From: Branchiostoma floridae
Lineage: Eukaryota > Chordata > Leptocardii > Amphioxiformes > Branchiostomatidae
Direction of reading: 5' to 3'
Assembly: GCF_000003815.2 (NCBI RefSeq)
Contig: NC_049992.1
Span: forward strand, 17,390,134-17,454,133
DNA: 64,000 nucleotides
Shown here: positions 20,990 to 33,720 of the stretch, in pieces
Layout of the letters: every line of letters begins with the position of its first letter
Position numbering within the stretch: position 1 is the first letter of the stretch
Position numbers and translations under genes: made by a program
The notes under the pieces: model-generated
What the model was told of the DNA's origin: nothing
What the model saw: the letters and a program-made list of their open reading frames with translations, nothing else
Database searches by the model: none

Positions 20990-21190
20990 CCGTAAAGTTG
21001 TCCTTGTTTCCTTTTTAGTGTCGCTGACGAAAGCTGGTGGATACCAGTTGAAACGTCTGACCGTTTCCAAAACCATATCCAGTTGCTTGAGTAACTGCTT
21101 TTTGGCGTATCTTATTACCTGGATGTCTAACCTACTTCGACGTTTTCGTTGTTTAGTGCTCATATTACACTTTAGAGACCAATGTGAGTT
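20990..21190 (+). repeat. Dispersed repeat with CTGACGA-hairpin-GAAACGTC module
   Basis: GCTGACGAAAG is followed by a hairpin CTGGT-GGAT-ACCAG, then TTGAAACGTCTGACC. The layout resembles the module in F1 foldbacks. No coding support. Confidence 0.35.
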
Positions 21191-21317
21191 TTTTTTTATG
21201 TTCTAAAACTCAGGTAGGTGATTTTTGACAGCCTCTTTCAGTCATGATTCCCATTATTTAAGTACATGTATAGGCAGCCAAATACCGAAATTTACACTGC
21301 AGCTCCTGAAATGGTAA

Positions 21318-21415
21318 CAGCATTGAGAAACACTGCGAAGAAGTTAACTTCCGAGTTAGAAATTGAGAAACACTGCATTGAGAAACACTGCGAAGAAGTT
21401 AACTTCTTAGAAATT
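21318..21415. repeat. Short tandem duplication
   Basis: The string ATTGAGAAACACTGCGAAGAA with following GTTAACTTC occurs twice, with a third partial copy (ATTGAGAAACACTGC) between them. Local slippage-type duplication. Confidence 0.7.
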
Positions 21416-22189
21416 ATAGCCTGTACTTTCAACCACCTTCGCTGAACACAATTTATGTCATGGCTCTAGTCACCGGAATCCCCGCTAGCATTATCGTGTA
21501 TGAATTTCCGGCGATTTTAAATCATACTTGGTGGGAAAATGTGTGATGATAACTCAAATGGAAAATTGACTCTAGTTTCTTTGAAAGAACCATTGATCAC
21601 CAGAGTGCAGCATATTGTGAAAAGACAAAGACTTAAGACATAATTCTATCTTCATGTGCGAATGATGTCAAGAATATTATTTTGGATATATCCTAATTTG
21701 TCTATTTTTCACGGAGATAACAGCAGTTTTGTTTCCTGAATTAGGCATGTTCCGTCTTTACCTTACTTGACAGAAAATAGGCATCACGTGTAGGCATTTT
21801 TAACATTTAGGTAATAGAAAAATACCATGAAAAATGTCGCCAGTGCGTCCCATAAGGTTGATGATGGGCGCACTTTTAGTGGCTCACAATCGGAGCCCAA
21901 ACATCCATCAAACAGAAGTTCTCTCCACTTAATCGTTTTCCCACATAGACAGGATGCAGGGTTTGTCTTAAACGCAAGCCACGCGCGCCGGAAAGCCTCT
22001 AGACGTAAAGGAATTTTGTGGGAAATCCCAGGAGTGCGCATTAAAGTTCTGGCGCATGCGATTACTTAGACATATCTCATGGTTTCTCCAAAAATGGCCC
22101 CGCAAGCAATCAACTCGCAGTTTGACCACCAACTTAAAATTACTGCCTTCTATTGCACAACCCACTCGGAGAAACTGTCCATCATGTAC

Positions 22190-22395
22190 AAGGATGTCCC
22201 TGTAGCTCAATCGGTAGCAGCATTGCTCACAGTTGGGCTCCTGATTCAAATCAGTTGGTAACTGGACCCGGGTTCGAAAGCGGGGAAGGGCAACCTAGTT
22301 AGAGCTACATTTGTTTTTCGGAAGGGACGCAAAATGGCGGTCCCGTAATCGAGTAGGTATCCTCAGCAGGTCACCACAACCTCAATACTCAGTTT
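22190..22395 (+). mobile_element. tRNA-derived SINE (family S2)
   Basis: The head reads GGATGTCCCTGTAGCTCAATCGGTAGCAGC, with a B-box-like GGGTTCGAAAGC at about 22270. The body includes TTTTTCGGAAGGGACGC, shared with the minus-strand copy at 51640-51783 and with a tail fragment at 32910-33005. Confidence 0.6.
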
Positions 22396-22640
22396 GGATA
22401 CCTACTGGCGGTACTTTAAGTTGAATAGCAACCAGAATTTACGAATACGCAGTGTATTCGTATTCGAGGAAGTTCCTCATAAAATAACTCATAGACATAA
22501 GTATAGCGGCGATACCAATGGATACCTACTGGCGGTACTTTAAGTTGAATAGCAACCAGAATTTACGAATACGCAGTGTATTCGTATTCGAGAAAATACC
22601 TCATAAAATAACTCATAGACTTTGTATGGCGGCGACACAA
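22396..22640. repeat. Two tandem copies of a 124-bp unit
   Basis: The unit starts GGATACCTACTGGCGGTACT at 22396 and again at 22520. Each contains a hairpin around ACGAATACGCAGTGTATTCGT. The start (CCTACTGGC) also occurs at 32998 after an S2 tail, so the duplicated unit is probably SINE 3' material. Confidence 0.75.
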
Positions 22641-23238
22641 ATTCCACATCTTTATAGGGAAAGCACGATAGGCGTATCAATAAATGATGTATGATCCGTA
22701 TTACGCCCCCCTCCTCTTTGAATAGAGGCTGCGACCGCCAAAGGGGAAAAAGATTTCGCAGATTGCTCAACAAATCTTATGGATTTTTTAAACGTTTTGT
22801 GTCATTCATTTTCTTTTAAACCATACTTTTGCAGCAGGCATCAGCATTCATGAAATCATGAAACTCAGAGTTTGGTCGTTGCGCGGTCGCCCAGCGAGCG
22901 CTGTCTGGTGGAAGAAGAGTATTATAGGATATACGGTAGGCCTATCGGTGCGGATGCCGACATTTTCCGCATCGGCGTTTTGAGCAATCACACTAAACTG
23001 CAAAGGTGTGTGCAGCTGATAAAGGTTGGTAGTAACTCGGGTTAGCGTGCTCACCTAAACGTTTTACACCCAGCAAATCTTTCACAACCATATTGTAAAA
23101 TCAGGCGCATGCGCGGTAGGCATCGTCTAATGTGTTTCTAATACTCTGCCGAACGCCCCCGCGATGTCGCGTCAAATTTATGCTCCTCAAAATTTGCACT
23201 CCGTGGAATATTGCGTGTAGTTATATATAGGGTTAGGC

Positions 23239-23338
23239 NNNNNNNNNNNNNNNNNNNNNNNNNNNNNNNNNNNNNNNNNNNNNNNNNNNNNNNNNNNNNN
23301 NNNNNNNNNNNNNNNNNNNNNNNNNNNNNNNNNNNNNN
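23239..23338. other. Assembly gap (100 n)
   Basis: A round 100-n run, probably a scaffold gap of unknown true length. Confidence 1.
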
Positions 23339-23729
23339 TAGCCAACGTTGAAAATTGCGGACAACGACCCCCCCCCAAAAAAAACCCAGCCCCTTCCCGA
23401 AGACTGCAAGGTAGTCTATAATAGTGACAATCTTAAATCAAGTCTTAAGAGCTTGATGGAGAAGGTCAAAATATGCAATTGATACAATAGACAATTGAAC
23501 CTTTACCTCGTCAAAAGCTATGCCTGTCTTGGTCATCTGGGTATACTTCTATTTTTGTCTATGAATAACGATATCTGTATTTATATTTTGTTTATATCTT
23601 TTTTTCGTTTTTTTATTTGTAATTGTATGTCTGGTAAACCGCCTCACCAGGTCTTTACTTAACAGTGCAAGCTGAAAATCCAGACAGATTTATTTGGACC
23701 CCTGCTCTTTTCGATGATATGGTGGTTCT

Positions 23730-23955
23730 TCTTATGTGCTTGGGGTGGGACTTTTCTCAAAAACGGGACCTAGATTTAACGTCCTACCCGAGGTATGGCC
23801 CTTACCAAATCTAGGTACTCATTTCCACCTTACCGAAGTAAGGAAAGTCGTGCAAGGTGTCTTTCTCAATGGTAAATCGTCAAAGGTATATCATGGGAGT
23901 AAAACTCAGGACCTTCAGGACAAAGTGGGCAGGTTTGAGCCCCCTACCGTTTAAT
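23730..23955 (-). mobile_element. Degraded SINE, family S3
   Basis: Shares blocks with 16130-16355 in the same order: GGTGGGACTTTTCTCAAAA, TTTAACGTCCTACCCGAGG, then AAGTCGTGCAAGGTG. The tRNA-like end (near 23930, CAGGTTTGAGCCCCCTACCG) is decayed. Confidence 0.4.
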
Positions 23956-24830
23956 GTGGGAACTGCAAGGGGCGTTTTTGTCATGACATTCCAAAGAGGA
24001 TAACTGAAGAAAGGAACGACGGATTTTCGTTATTACATGCATATAGGTAGCTTAGGCAAAGATGTTCATAATGATATACATGTTATGCAAATGAGAACTT
24101 AGTCTACTTACGTTATATTTGTCTAAAAACAACGACCCCTTATGTACTGTAAAGACAAAACAAACGGACGCATTTCCCCGCAGCGTTTTCACGGAAGCCG
24201 TAGCTATCCTTGGGTAAAAGTGGAAATTAGTACTGTAGATAAGCAGTAGGGACCCGTCAATCACCCGATGCAATTGGCTTTATCTTCCAAGTTCAGGTGA
24301 TAAGCACGGGAGATACCACCCTGCAGGGTACCGCTCTGTGCTGCGATTCATGTCCCTTATCACGATCAGACATAAACCTGTAATAATACACTTTGCCTCG
24401 CCTGATAAAGTAGACCCAATTTCTTGTGTTATTAAAAATGCATGGCAGACAGTTTGCATTTTGCACCCGGCGGCATTTGGGACTAGATGAGCTGTATAAT
24501 TTTAAACTTTTATATGAGAAAAATGCCTGGAATCTATCCAATTTTGCTTGACAATAGAGTGCAATGATGATATGATTAATATGCCGTTTAAGAGCTTAAG
24601 ACCTTGAAGGCTTTTGTGTGTTGTTCCATTAAGTTGCAGTCTACTAGATATGGTCGTATATAATCTAGGCATCTCGGACGTGTTGAAGTCTACGGTACTA
24701 TCAGAATGATGTATCGTAGACATAATGCAAGTGGTTCGTTCAGACACTTGTATTGCCTAGTGGCACATAGGGCAGCATAAGTTTCCTGAGTGTTTCACTT
24801 GCAGGGTATATATTTTAGCTAAAGCTAAAG

Positions 24831-25112
24831 CTAAAGTTGCCATGCATCACATTGTGATGCGTCGGCCCGGCACCCATCTCTGTTTTTAAGCCCTGGGGAC
24901 ACACATATATAAGTCACTACAGCAGGGGGCCAGTCCACCGGTAGTGAAGTGTGTTTAGCTTCCATACTCTTCCTCTTTGCAGAGAAAGAAGTATGTACCA
25001 TTTTTAAGAGTCTTTGGTATGACCCTGCTACAACATCCAGTCTTCCTTGGTGGTCTCCTGATTGAATTGTGGGGCTGCTATTAGTTGAGCTACGTATACA
25101 GGGACAACCAAA
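24831..25112 (-). mobile_element. SINE with S2-type head and S1-type body
   Basis: On the minus strand an S2-like head (TAGCTCAACTAATAGCAGCC region, about 25090) is joined to a body with ATACCAAAGACTCTTAAAAATG, GAGTATGGAAGCTAAACACAC and CTGCTGTAGTGAC. That body is the same as in the S1 SINE at 39855-40192, which has a different tRNA head. Confidence 0.6.
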
Positions 25113-25199
25113 ATGAAATTTACATGTTTTACATATACAAAATATAAAAACTATAGCTTTGATGAACGCCGATACCTCAAGTTGTATCATCATAGAGGT

Positions 25200-26400
25200 T
25201 GAAAAACCAAAATGATGTCTTTATCGTCAATTAGACATAGAATATCAATATTCATCGAACGTCTGGCCGTTATTACATGTCAGTTTTGCAGAATGAAGTT
25301 ATCGTGTCCATGATCAAAACAGGATCTTTAAGTTTGATAACTAGATAAGTAAAAGTTCTGGCTTGTCAAGAAAACAAAGACAGGCGTGAACGAAGTGTTG
25401 TTGTGATTTGTGTAGTAGGATTTATTTTGTCAAACATTTTTGTGTCAAATTTGTTTCTAAGCAAGGACAATAGTCTAAGATTAAATAATTTAGTTTGTAC
25501 TTTCATGACGACAAAAATAAACATATACATGTACCACTTTTCAATTTTGAATAGCATTACAGTTGCTTTCGTTACAGGTATTTCTTGGATGTTGACTACA
25601 TTTCAGCGACTGTTAAAAAACAGTTGATGTTTGCAGTGTAAAATGTACCTTAAAATTATCTGGTACATGGTTTGAATTGTATAAGCCTTTGGTATGCAAA
25701 TAGATACCCTGTTGTATGAAATAAGTTTCAATCTTTAAGTTATCAAAATAAGAACAAAACAGGAAAGATTCATAGTGCTTTAGGAATTCATTATGACAAT
25801 CCTATCTGTTTTCTATTTTAATGTCCGTTTTTTTTCATATGTAATTTTTGTTTCACCTTGTCTCTAATAAGAAGCAAGCCTAGTAGAGGAACGATATTGC
25901 TCTTGCTGCTGGCTCCTCTCGGATTTGCTCATGGTCTAGAAAGTTGACTAGACTATACTTTGATGGATGTTCCCGATGTCCATATGGTTCAGTGCATCTG
26001 CCTTATACGTTTCCCTTCTCTTCGGCATGCAGGCCCCTTACTGCCATTGTCATTAAGAGGCACGTGCGGAGCATAAATGGGGAATGGCGAGTTAATAACA
26101 CGCCTTATACGGACAAAATGTGTTAGACACCAGGGTGACATACGTGACCGTGTGTTAATACCATACGGCGACACAAAGCGGCTGACGAATGAAAGACGAT
26201 TCCGTTGCGACCTTCGGGTCAATTTTTGGTAAAGTCTCTGTCAGTTGGTTCAAGTTTGATGCACGGAAATTGCGTGCTCTGTCTTGTAACTAAGATGAGT
26301 GTTCTTTTTTTGCAATATTTATGCGATGGTAACGTTTCTGCGGTTTTGTGGAACATTAACTACTTCTTCTCATTCTACTTGCGTTTCAGACGCATTTCTA
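25200..26400. other. No gene recognised
   Basis: AT-rich upstream flank of the receptor gene. From about 26400 CpG dinucleotides become visibly more frequent, which may mark the promoter and 5' UTR of the gene starting at 26811. No TATA box was identified. Confidence 0.4.
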
Positions 26401-26810
26401 AGAAGACTCTCTAAGAGACGGAATGGGAAGATGGCTACGTCCGATGGCTCTGCCGTCTTGAATATGCATCTTACTTGAGAAGAGTATGTGCTGCGATTGC
26501 CTCCCGCTTTCGGCTGCGAAGAATGCTTGACTGATCCGTCTCCTACACAAACTGAGTCCAAAATGGCATGAAATGGAAGGCGCCGCACCTTTGTAGCCAC
26601 CCCTGAGGAGTATAATTAGCTGCTGCAACAACCGTCGTCGTGCAATCTGACAAGTAGCGCTGGAGCACGCCGCGCCAGGGAGACCGTGTGGGGGTTTTGG
26701 AAGGGATGCAGCCAAGCATATCGACGGTGGGATCGATCGGGTGTTCACATCTCATCATCAAGACCAGGTAAACGAGTAGGGAACACCGTACGTTGGTATA
26801 GCGGGTCAGA

Positions 26811-27368
26811 ATGCCGCCATTTCGCCTCCTTACTCTTCTGCTGTCCTTGTTTGTTGTTTACATTTGTGGAAACGCCACCACCTTAGCGTGTGAGATGGAA
26901 AACAGCACGAGTGAAGAAGGGACGGGATCCTTGTTGAATGCCAACATCAAATGGCCGGTGCAGAGGGTGGTTTCAATCGAAGGAGACTTGGTGTTGGGGG
27001 GTATGTTCAACATCCACGAGCGATCGGACGCATATACGTGCGGAAAAGTGCTAGAACAGTCGGGAGTACAGGCTATGGAGGCTATGCTGTACACGGTGGA
27101 CATGGTCAACAACGATCAAACGATTCTGCCCAACATAACCATCGGCGTCCACATCTTGGACAGCTGCGACCGCGACACGGTGGGGTTGGAACAGGCGGTG
27201 GACTTCATCCGGGGGTCCATGAACATCGTAGGAGGATCTCGGTACAAGTGCGAAGACGGCTCGGTGCCCACCGTGGATTACAAAAAGATCGTTGGCGTCG
27301 TGGGCTGTTCCTCCAGTGTCACATCAATCCAGGTGGCCAACCTTCTCAAGCTCTTCACACTCCCTCAG
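26811..27368 (+). CDS. mGluR-like class C GPCR, coding exon 1 (residues 1-186)
   Basis: Opens with a signal peptide (MPPFRLLTLLLSLFVVYICG) and enters the N-terminal lobe of a Venus-flytrap domain: SIEGDLVLGGMFNIHE (55-70), EAMLYTVDMVN (90-100), LPNITIGVHILDSC (106-119), the serine run GCSSSVTSIQVANLL (165-179) and LFTLPQ (181-186). These blocks follow the order of metabotropic glutamate receptors. A donor site CAG|GTGAGA ends it in phase 0. In mammalian mGlu1 the block EQYGIQR carries Tyr74 and Arg78, which contact the ligand. Here it reads EQSGVQA, so Ser84 and Ala88 stand in those places. I chose this ATG because it starts the signal peptide and nothing upstream is open with coding character. 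The protein should act at the plasma membrane. Paralogue group (I, II or III) is not clear from the sequence. Confidence 0.92.
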
Positions 27369-28764
27369 GTGAGATGTTTTGATGCGTTGGGATGCACATG
27401 TGCGTATTCTCTGTTACCATGTATCGAAATTACCACGAAAAACAATCAGGCAATAGCTAGATAACAAATTTTAGAAATTAAGTTTTGATACTAAAGCCCA
27501 CAGAAATATCGACTGCACGTTGGCTGCCTTGTCCATAAAACTGGTAGATATAGCTATAACAAAAAATGACAGAGGGCGTATGTAGTTTTACGCTTTGCGT
27601 GGACACAGCAAATATAAGAAACTTGCAACACGAAGAAAGAATAGCCAAGTACAAAGACGTTATAGCTTTTTTCCACGAAAATATAACTAGATTGTTGCAT
27701 ATCAGCAAAAGAAGCGTGTTTTATTTCTCTGATAGCATCACTAAAGAGAAAGCTCTTCAACAGTATGTAGAAACATAATGATAGCCCGCCGTCCAAATGA
27801 CACAGCAACAGCTTTGTACTTTTCGCAATTTCTGCATGCGTGTCGCGTCTTAAACATTTACCTTGAGCATAACATACATATGAAAGTAATTACAGTAAAG
27901 AGCATCCATTTATATTGAATTGCACAGTCCATAGACGTACTGTAGCCTGTACTTTATTGCCTTTGATAGTATGCTACATGAATAACACACTTTCCCTGTC
28001 GGGTTGTTTTGATTTACACTACTGGCATTGGTAATGTTTGTACTATTAGAGCGCTGCCAAAATGTCTAAAAGACAATTCTCTAGTGTTAAAAGTGCGCAT
28101 GAGAATTGGTTAAAGTTACATCAAGAGCAGCTAAATGAGCCTGGAAGAAGCAAATGAAAAATGGTATAAATCATACACTAGGTTTCAAAATGTTACTAAA
28201 AAGGCGACGAAAAGAAGCCATGTTTTTGGTTTAATCCTTTTTTTCAATAAATTGTTCTCAAGCAGTATATTAATTGCACTCAATATTCTGAGAATTGTAT
28301 GAAAAGTTGCAGCGCATGCGTATGCACTGTTTGGTCTTTTCTTTCTAACAAGTCACGTTTAACAGTGTTTTTCCACCCCACAGTTACCAACAGTGTATTA
28401 TTTTGGTCATTTTACCCAATAAGTCAGTACCGAGAATATTTGAAAAGCTGAGAAATATGGCCAAGAAAGGCTTGAAATGTTTAAAGACACAAGATTGGCG
28501 ACTTTAAATTGATTAGTGCTGGGAAGATCAGTGGGGCAATTTTCAGAGAAAGGTCGAGTTAAACTATATCCCGAAGGAACTCATCGTCGTCGATATGAAG
28601 AAAAATAGTCCATTTATCACATTATGATAAGAATTATGATATTATATGTAAAGCTGTCATCCCATGTGGTAGCCTGGGTTGTGTCCTGGGAAATAATTGG
28701 GCATGTATTATTGAAAGTGTGTGTGTGGTTAGGCTGGTAAAACTCTACCAATTCGTTTTCATGA
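27369..28764. other. Start of receptor intron 1: no gene recognised
   Basis: Intron 1 spans 27369-51847 (24,479 bases), GT to AG. This first stretch holds no supported feature. Confidence 0.5.
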
Positions 28765-29301
28765 GGCCACAGTAAGTAAATTTTATGGATGACATCCTCT
28801 GCAGACTGCAAAAATAGTGCGATAGGGCGAAAAAAACAAGATGGGTGAAAAAAAACACAAGATGGCTACATTTTCAAAAAAAGGCACAATAAAGTTGTGA
28901 TGACTGTTGTAAAAAGAATTAAAGGGACAAAACATGGTATCAAAGCAACACGGCATCATTCCTGTATTTAAGACATGTACTGGTGTGGTAAAAGTGACAA
29001 TAGTGTGGTAGACTGGCATCACCAACAAAGTTGTCAACCATACTCATAGCTTCCATATTGGTGTCACTTTAACAACTATCCAATAAGTTTCAATTCTACA
29101 ACTACAGTCCTGGGTACCTCGCAAGTGTCACTTCTACAAGTACAATTATTAGGCTACAACACGATATATTTGCTCCTTTTGATACTTTATCGTCATGTTG
29201 ACCATCCCTGCAGAAGAAAAAGATTCTTGTTTTTTTTTCTGAAATCAGGCGAAAATTAATGCGCGCGCTCATGTCATCCATAAAATTTACTTGCTGTGGC
29301 C
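28765..29301. repeat. Foldback element with 31-bp near-perfect TIRs
   Basis: The left arm starts GGCCACAGTAAGTAAATTTT. The right arm, inverted, differs at one base over 31. The interior is purine-rich (GGGCGAAAAAAACAAGATGG). A related fragment beside the gap at 47375-47440 shares AGTAGGTTTTATGAATGATA and the CGCAGACTCCAGAACG block. Non-coding. Confidence 0.65.
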
Positions 29302-29667
29302 TAAGGGATGGTTAATAATGACGTATAGACCCCCTAGTGTTACCAATCATTTTCATTGCGCAGGTGCCTGGGTGGTCTCCCGAGTGAAATGTACACACTT
29401 TGACATTTTGATTCTGAAATCCAACCCCGGCTTCTTCAACACGCTTAATGAATAAATGAACAAAAGACATTTATTGTACGTTTATGCCCTTACCATCTAA
29501 GTACATGTCATGGTGATAACAGAAGTACAACTACAGTACTAATAGAAATGGTAAGTGAGTGATAAGTAATAATAATCTTACTACATGTACTCGTACAATG
29601 ACTAGTGTATGCTGCTATGGACTTGTTGGAATTCGTCTCACTTCCTCGTGATGAGCAAACTTATTTC

Positions 29668-30076
29668 TAGTGGTGCGTATCTAAAGCCCGGACTTGGAAT
29701 TGGACCTAAAAATGTTTAGGTCCAAGTCAAAAAAAAAAAAAAACACCTAAATGTCCGGAGCCAAGTCCGGACTTGCAAAAAGCAATCTGTCACTTATATT
29801 CCATTCTTTTGTTCTAAACCATCTAAAACCTTCCATAAACAGTGAAATTTGCAATGGAAAAAAGACAAAAAACAGTTCGTGTTTACACTGGATGTCTATC
29901 ATTTTCATGTATTTTTCACATTGCATTTCAATTCATTCTAACATGCAATTTTATATGAACCCCCTCCCCCTCAAAAAAATGCACATAATATGCGATGATG
30001 GGTTCAGGTCCGGACTTGAACTGCTGGATCTGAATCCGGACCTGAACCTGAAATTGAGTTTAGGTACGCACCACTA
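29668..30076. mobile_element. hAT-like MITE with 8-bp target duplication
   Basis: TIRs are TAGTGGTGCGTATCTAAA and its inverse, TTTAGGTACGCACCACTA. The flanks are CTTATTTC and CATATTTC, an 8-bp duplication with one mismatch, as expected for hAT. The interior is rich in GGTCCGGACTTG and GTCCGGAC palindromes. An inverted, truncated copy lies at 47457-47815. Confidence 0.75.
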
Positions 30077-31030
30077 CATATTTCTGTCTTCGTTGATGAA
30101 GCGAGCTTTCAACACTATGTTATTGACATCCCCTTTCTACGAGAGACTGCGTTTCCTGAGCAATTTTAAATGTCTCTCAATGGGTTTTACAGACGTTTGA
30201 TATATTTCAAATCATACTTTACATCATATTCCATAATGATGATCATATTACAATTATGAAACAAAGGGTTAGACAAATCCACTTTCTGGTCCCTGTACTG
30301 TAGCTGCGCAATTGCCGTCTATTACAAAGGGGCTATAATGGTATACGTATTGGAATAAGACCACTGTTTGTTGCCACAGAAGACTCCCTTACTATGCACC
30401 GGTACCAAATTGATAAAGCAAATAAATTGACTGTAAAAGGAAAAATATTCGCAGTAGATTCATATTCGCGGTTTTTCCTCTTCACTCCAAACTAAAACCA
30501 CCGCGAAAATTTTCGTCCAGTCTTCTGCCCTCCCGTTTCAACCGCAAACTTTTAAAAAACCACTGCGAATACGCCATTTTCTACCCACCGTGACATCAAA
30601 CCCCCGCTATAACATTTCCCTTTGTACAGTTTTCGCATTTTAAGCCCAACAAAGGTAGGAAAGATAACGTTAAGCACGTCCATTCCAGCTTTATTTGCCG
30701 ACGCCCGGATGAGCGAGTTTTCTGTTGTACGATGCCCTCCACCAAGGACATCCTTTTACATGCCAGACAGGTTCGGTACAGGAAATTCCGCCGTACTTAA
30801 GAATGCCTTTATGCTTGCTCTTAGACAATTTCCTCACGGGGTATGATGAATAAACCACCAAAGCCCCCATCAGAGGCGCTAGCCTCTCACTACGGTAATA
30901 CCTCGCGATGTGTAAAATACATAACGACAGCCTGATCTCTAGCTACTCCGAATGTTGGTTTGAAGTTAGCATTTAGCCATGCATTGTAACTTGGCATCAG
31001 GTAGCTTTTAGATCATTACCTCCTTGGAGA
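30077..31030. other. No gene recognised; CGCGAA-rich repeat remnant
   Basis: About 30440-30580 contains TTCGCGGTTTTTCC and CCACCGCGAAAATTTTC, reminiscent of the MITE family at 41583-41793 but too diverged to be sure. Otherwise nothing is supported. Confidence 0.35.
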
Positions 31031-31061
31031 ATGGAGGTTGTTGTCCTGTGCCTGTCTGGGT

Positions 31062-31087
31062 TTCTCTCTCCCTTTTTTTCTCCTCTT

Positions 31088-31135
<48 letters not shown>

Positions 31136-31160
31136 TTCTCTCCTCTCTTTTTGTCCTGTT
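31062..31160. repeat. (CT)n microsatellite, imperfect
   Basis: Pyrimidine-only tract of TCTC repeats interrupted by single A, T or C changes. Open frames through it on both strands are low-complexity artefacts. Confidence 0.9.
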
Positions 31161-33720
31161 TCCGAATATTTCTTCATAGGAACATAAGACATGAGTGTAC
31201 ACAGGTGGTTATTAATATATGCGTAGGCCTTATGAAGTCATTAAGATCGATCGTGAGTGCTCTGGTGAGTCCTTGGAACTGCAGCAGAACGTCCGGTTTT
31301 GGTATTCTTTTGGCGGTAGAAAAAACTTTGGATGACAGAAAGAAATGGTATAGGGTTCTCCTGTGGTTGAAGAGATTGGAATTGCTCGAATATTTTATGT
31401 AGTGAGACAAGTACAGAACAAAATGTCTACTAGAATCCTCGAAATGAATGTGGCTCAAACGTTGTTGTATGTAGAATTTAAATACATATTTGTATTTACA
31501 TACAAACAAGGTGTATATCCGAACAGAGTTATTAGATCCACTCACAGTGAGAAGGACCTATCTTCTCGAAACATGTGGCGGGTTCTTTTACGTGCTCGAG
31601 GTGTGAATCTGCTCAAATTTTGCTCAAAAATGTACCTCCAGCTAGATGTGATTACTTTTACACGGGTTAAGTAAGGAAAGTCGTGTGCTTCTGCCAAGGC
31701 ACCCTTCAACTTCAACCAGGGCTTGTAAGAAGTTTTCTAAAGTCTGGGACAAACATGCCACCGTTAACACTCACTGCATAAGTTTCTATACAGCGTAAAT
31801 GAATATGGATAGCAAGGATAACAATGTATAATTGAAACACTGGCTGCAATGGATCTGGAGCTTGCTCGCCAATATCTTGTATCGAATTCCACTTACTTTC
31901 ACCCAACCAAACTTGTCTTTCGATTTGTAAGAACTTTAGTGTAACACTTAAGTAACGGCCATAGTAACGATTGCCGAAACATCACATTTCCACGTCCAAT
32001 TTTGTTTGTTCAGTCGTTAAGTAAGCTCTAAAAGGATTAGCCGTAGTTGATAGTTTGTGCTGATGTCTGGCAACTTTGAGTTTGCTCGTCAGCTCTTGGT
32101 CTATTTATTCCTTTGAAAAGCAAAGAAGGCCTCTAATTGTAAGGGTTACTTTATGAGTCTGCTTGATTGGCTTTTTTCCCGGTCGGTCAGCAAATTCCCA
32201 ATTCTAAACTATTGATTAAGCCTAATGTCATATTTCCAACCCGAGGCCCGGCTGGGCTTTTTGTGAAGACGAAAAAATGGGGTGCTCTCGTAGTAGGTCA
32301 CAGTGTCTATTCGTTACCGGGTCCCGTGTTTATTTTAAGTCGGACGTAAATTGCCCCAGAATAGCAGCAATATATCGCACGACACCATGTTAGGGTGGTC
32401 GGTGCACACCGGAAAGTTTCCGAAAACAGCCCGTTATTTGAATCTAGTGAAGGGCACCCTGGTTGACATCGTCGTTCGAAAGGGAGTCACTTATTAGTAG
32501 TCGAGTACCAACTCGCTGTACTACAATGTGAATTACAAGGTGAATTCTGAACATCAAGAATAGAGATAGAGTGAACAAATTTATTCTTTTCATTGATGAT
32601 TCATCAGATGTTATATCAAACGCAATTAGATGGCGTCTGGGTACCGCTGAGAATGTAGTGAAAGGAGGACAGAAAATGGGATGCGACAAGACGTATAACA
32701 ATATAGAGATGATGAGACAGTTTGCATCGCGCTAGCATCGCAAATTGAAATCATCCAATTATTGATTGTCCAGTACTAACCATTGAACATGGCAAGGTGA
32801 AAAACTACAGTGGAAGTTTATGCTCTTGGAGTAAAGGCTACAAAGTGAGAAGGTGACTTTAAAGTCAATCGTGCTATTGTCTTCGTTTCTAAAGTTTTCC
32901 ACGAAATCGTCTTCCGGGAGGGACGTAAAAGGGGGGTCCCGTGCTCGAGGAGGTGCCTCGACCACGTTAAACAGCCTCATTACTTATACTTGGGGTACCT
33001 ACTGGCTGGCAAAATACACCAGATGATTATTGTTATTATTATTATTAAATTATCGGCGAAAATGACACAACAGTGCCGTAGTGAACAAATACAATGAACA
33101 TGATAAATATGCTATCATATGTACATCGCTAATCAATTCATACAAAGACCCTTCGCCTTTTAATGTGAAAGCTAAATACCAATACTCAGGATTTGTATTG
33201 CCCTTGCTTCTGATGAGAGTCCAATCTTAATTAGAACATTTTTGCTTATCAAAAATTATTAAACAGTAATTTGATGTACAGTCTCAATGCTACTGTAAGC
33301 AGTGTGTAACAAACCTCTTTAACGTCTGCTGGGTAGCAATTATTACCTTCTAATGCCTGATTGAATTCTGATACAAACTTCAATGCATAATAATGACTAT
33401 GAACGTTCCATCTATGCATGCTTCAAGTATCAACTCCGATTACCTGAAGATTCAAATTGACACTTTAATGAACATGGAAGCCAATGATGCTCTGATAGTC
33501 ATAGATGTGCTTAATTTTTACCTGGCGTATGATATCTCTTAACGACAGACGAAGTAATGAATCATTTTGTCTTCTCTTACAGAGACTGAACAGGTGGTAA
33601 CTAAGCGGGGGGTTAAAATGTGATAAGGATACTGTACTCATGATCGAGGATAGTCCATTACATAATCAACACAATCAAATATATGATTCTAAACATTCAG
33701 TGCGCGTTTTTTTCCGCTAG
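31161..33720. other. Intron 1 continuation: repeat remnants only
   Basis: A probable S3-type remnant (AAGTAAGGAAAGTCGTGTGC) lies near 31668. An S2 SINE tail lies at 32910-33005 (CGGGAGGGACGTAAAAGGGGG, then CCTACTGGCTGGC). An M1 end fragment lies at about 33048-33090 (ATGACACAACAGTGCCGTAG). No gene was seen. Confidence 0.4.

Noticed and set aside
21311-22640. CRISPR-like array from short direct repeats
   Set aside because: Only two to three copies, no regular spacers, and a eukaryotic context; simple local duplications.
31008-31202. Arg/Glu-rich minus-strand frame
   Set aside because: Translation of a (CT)n microsatellite.
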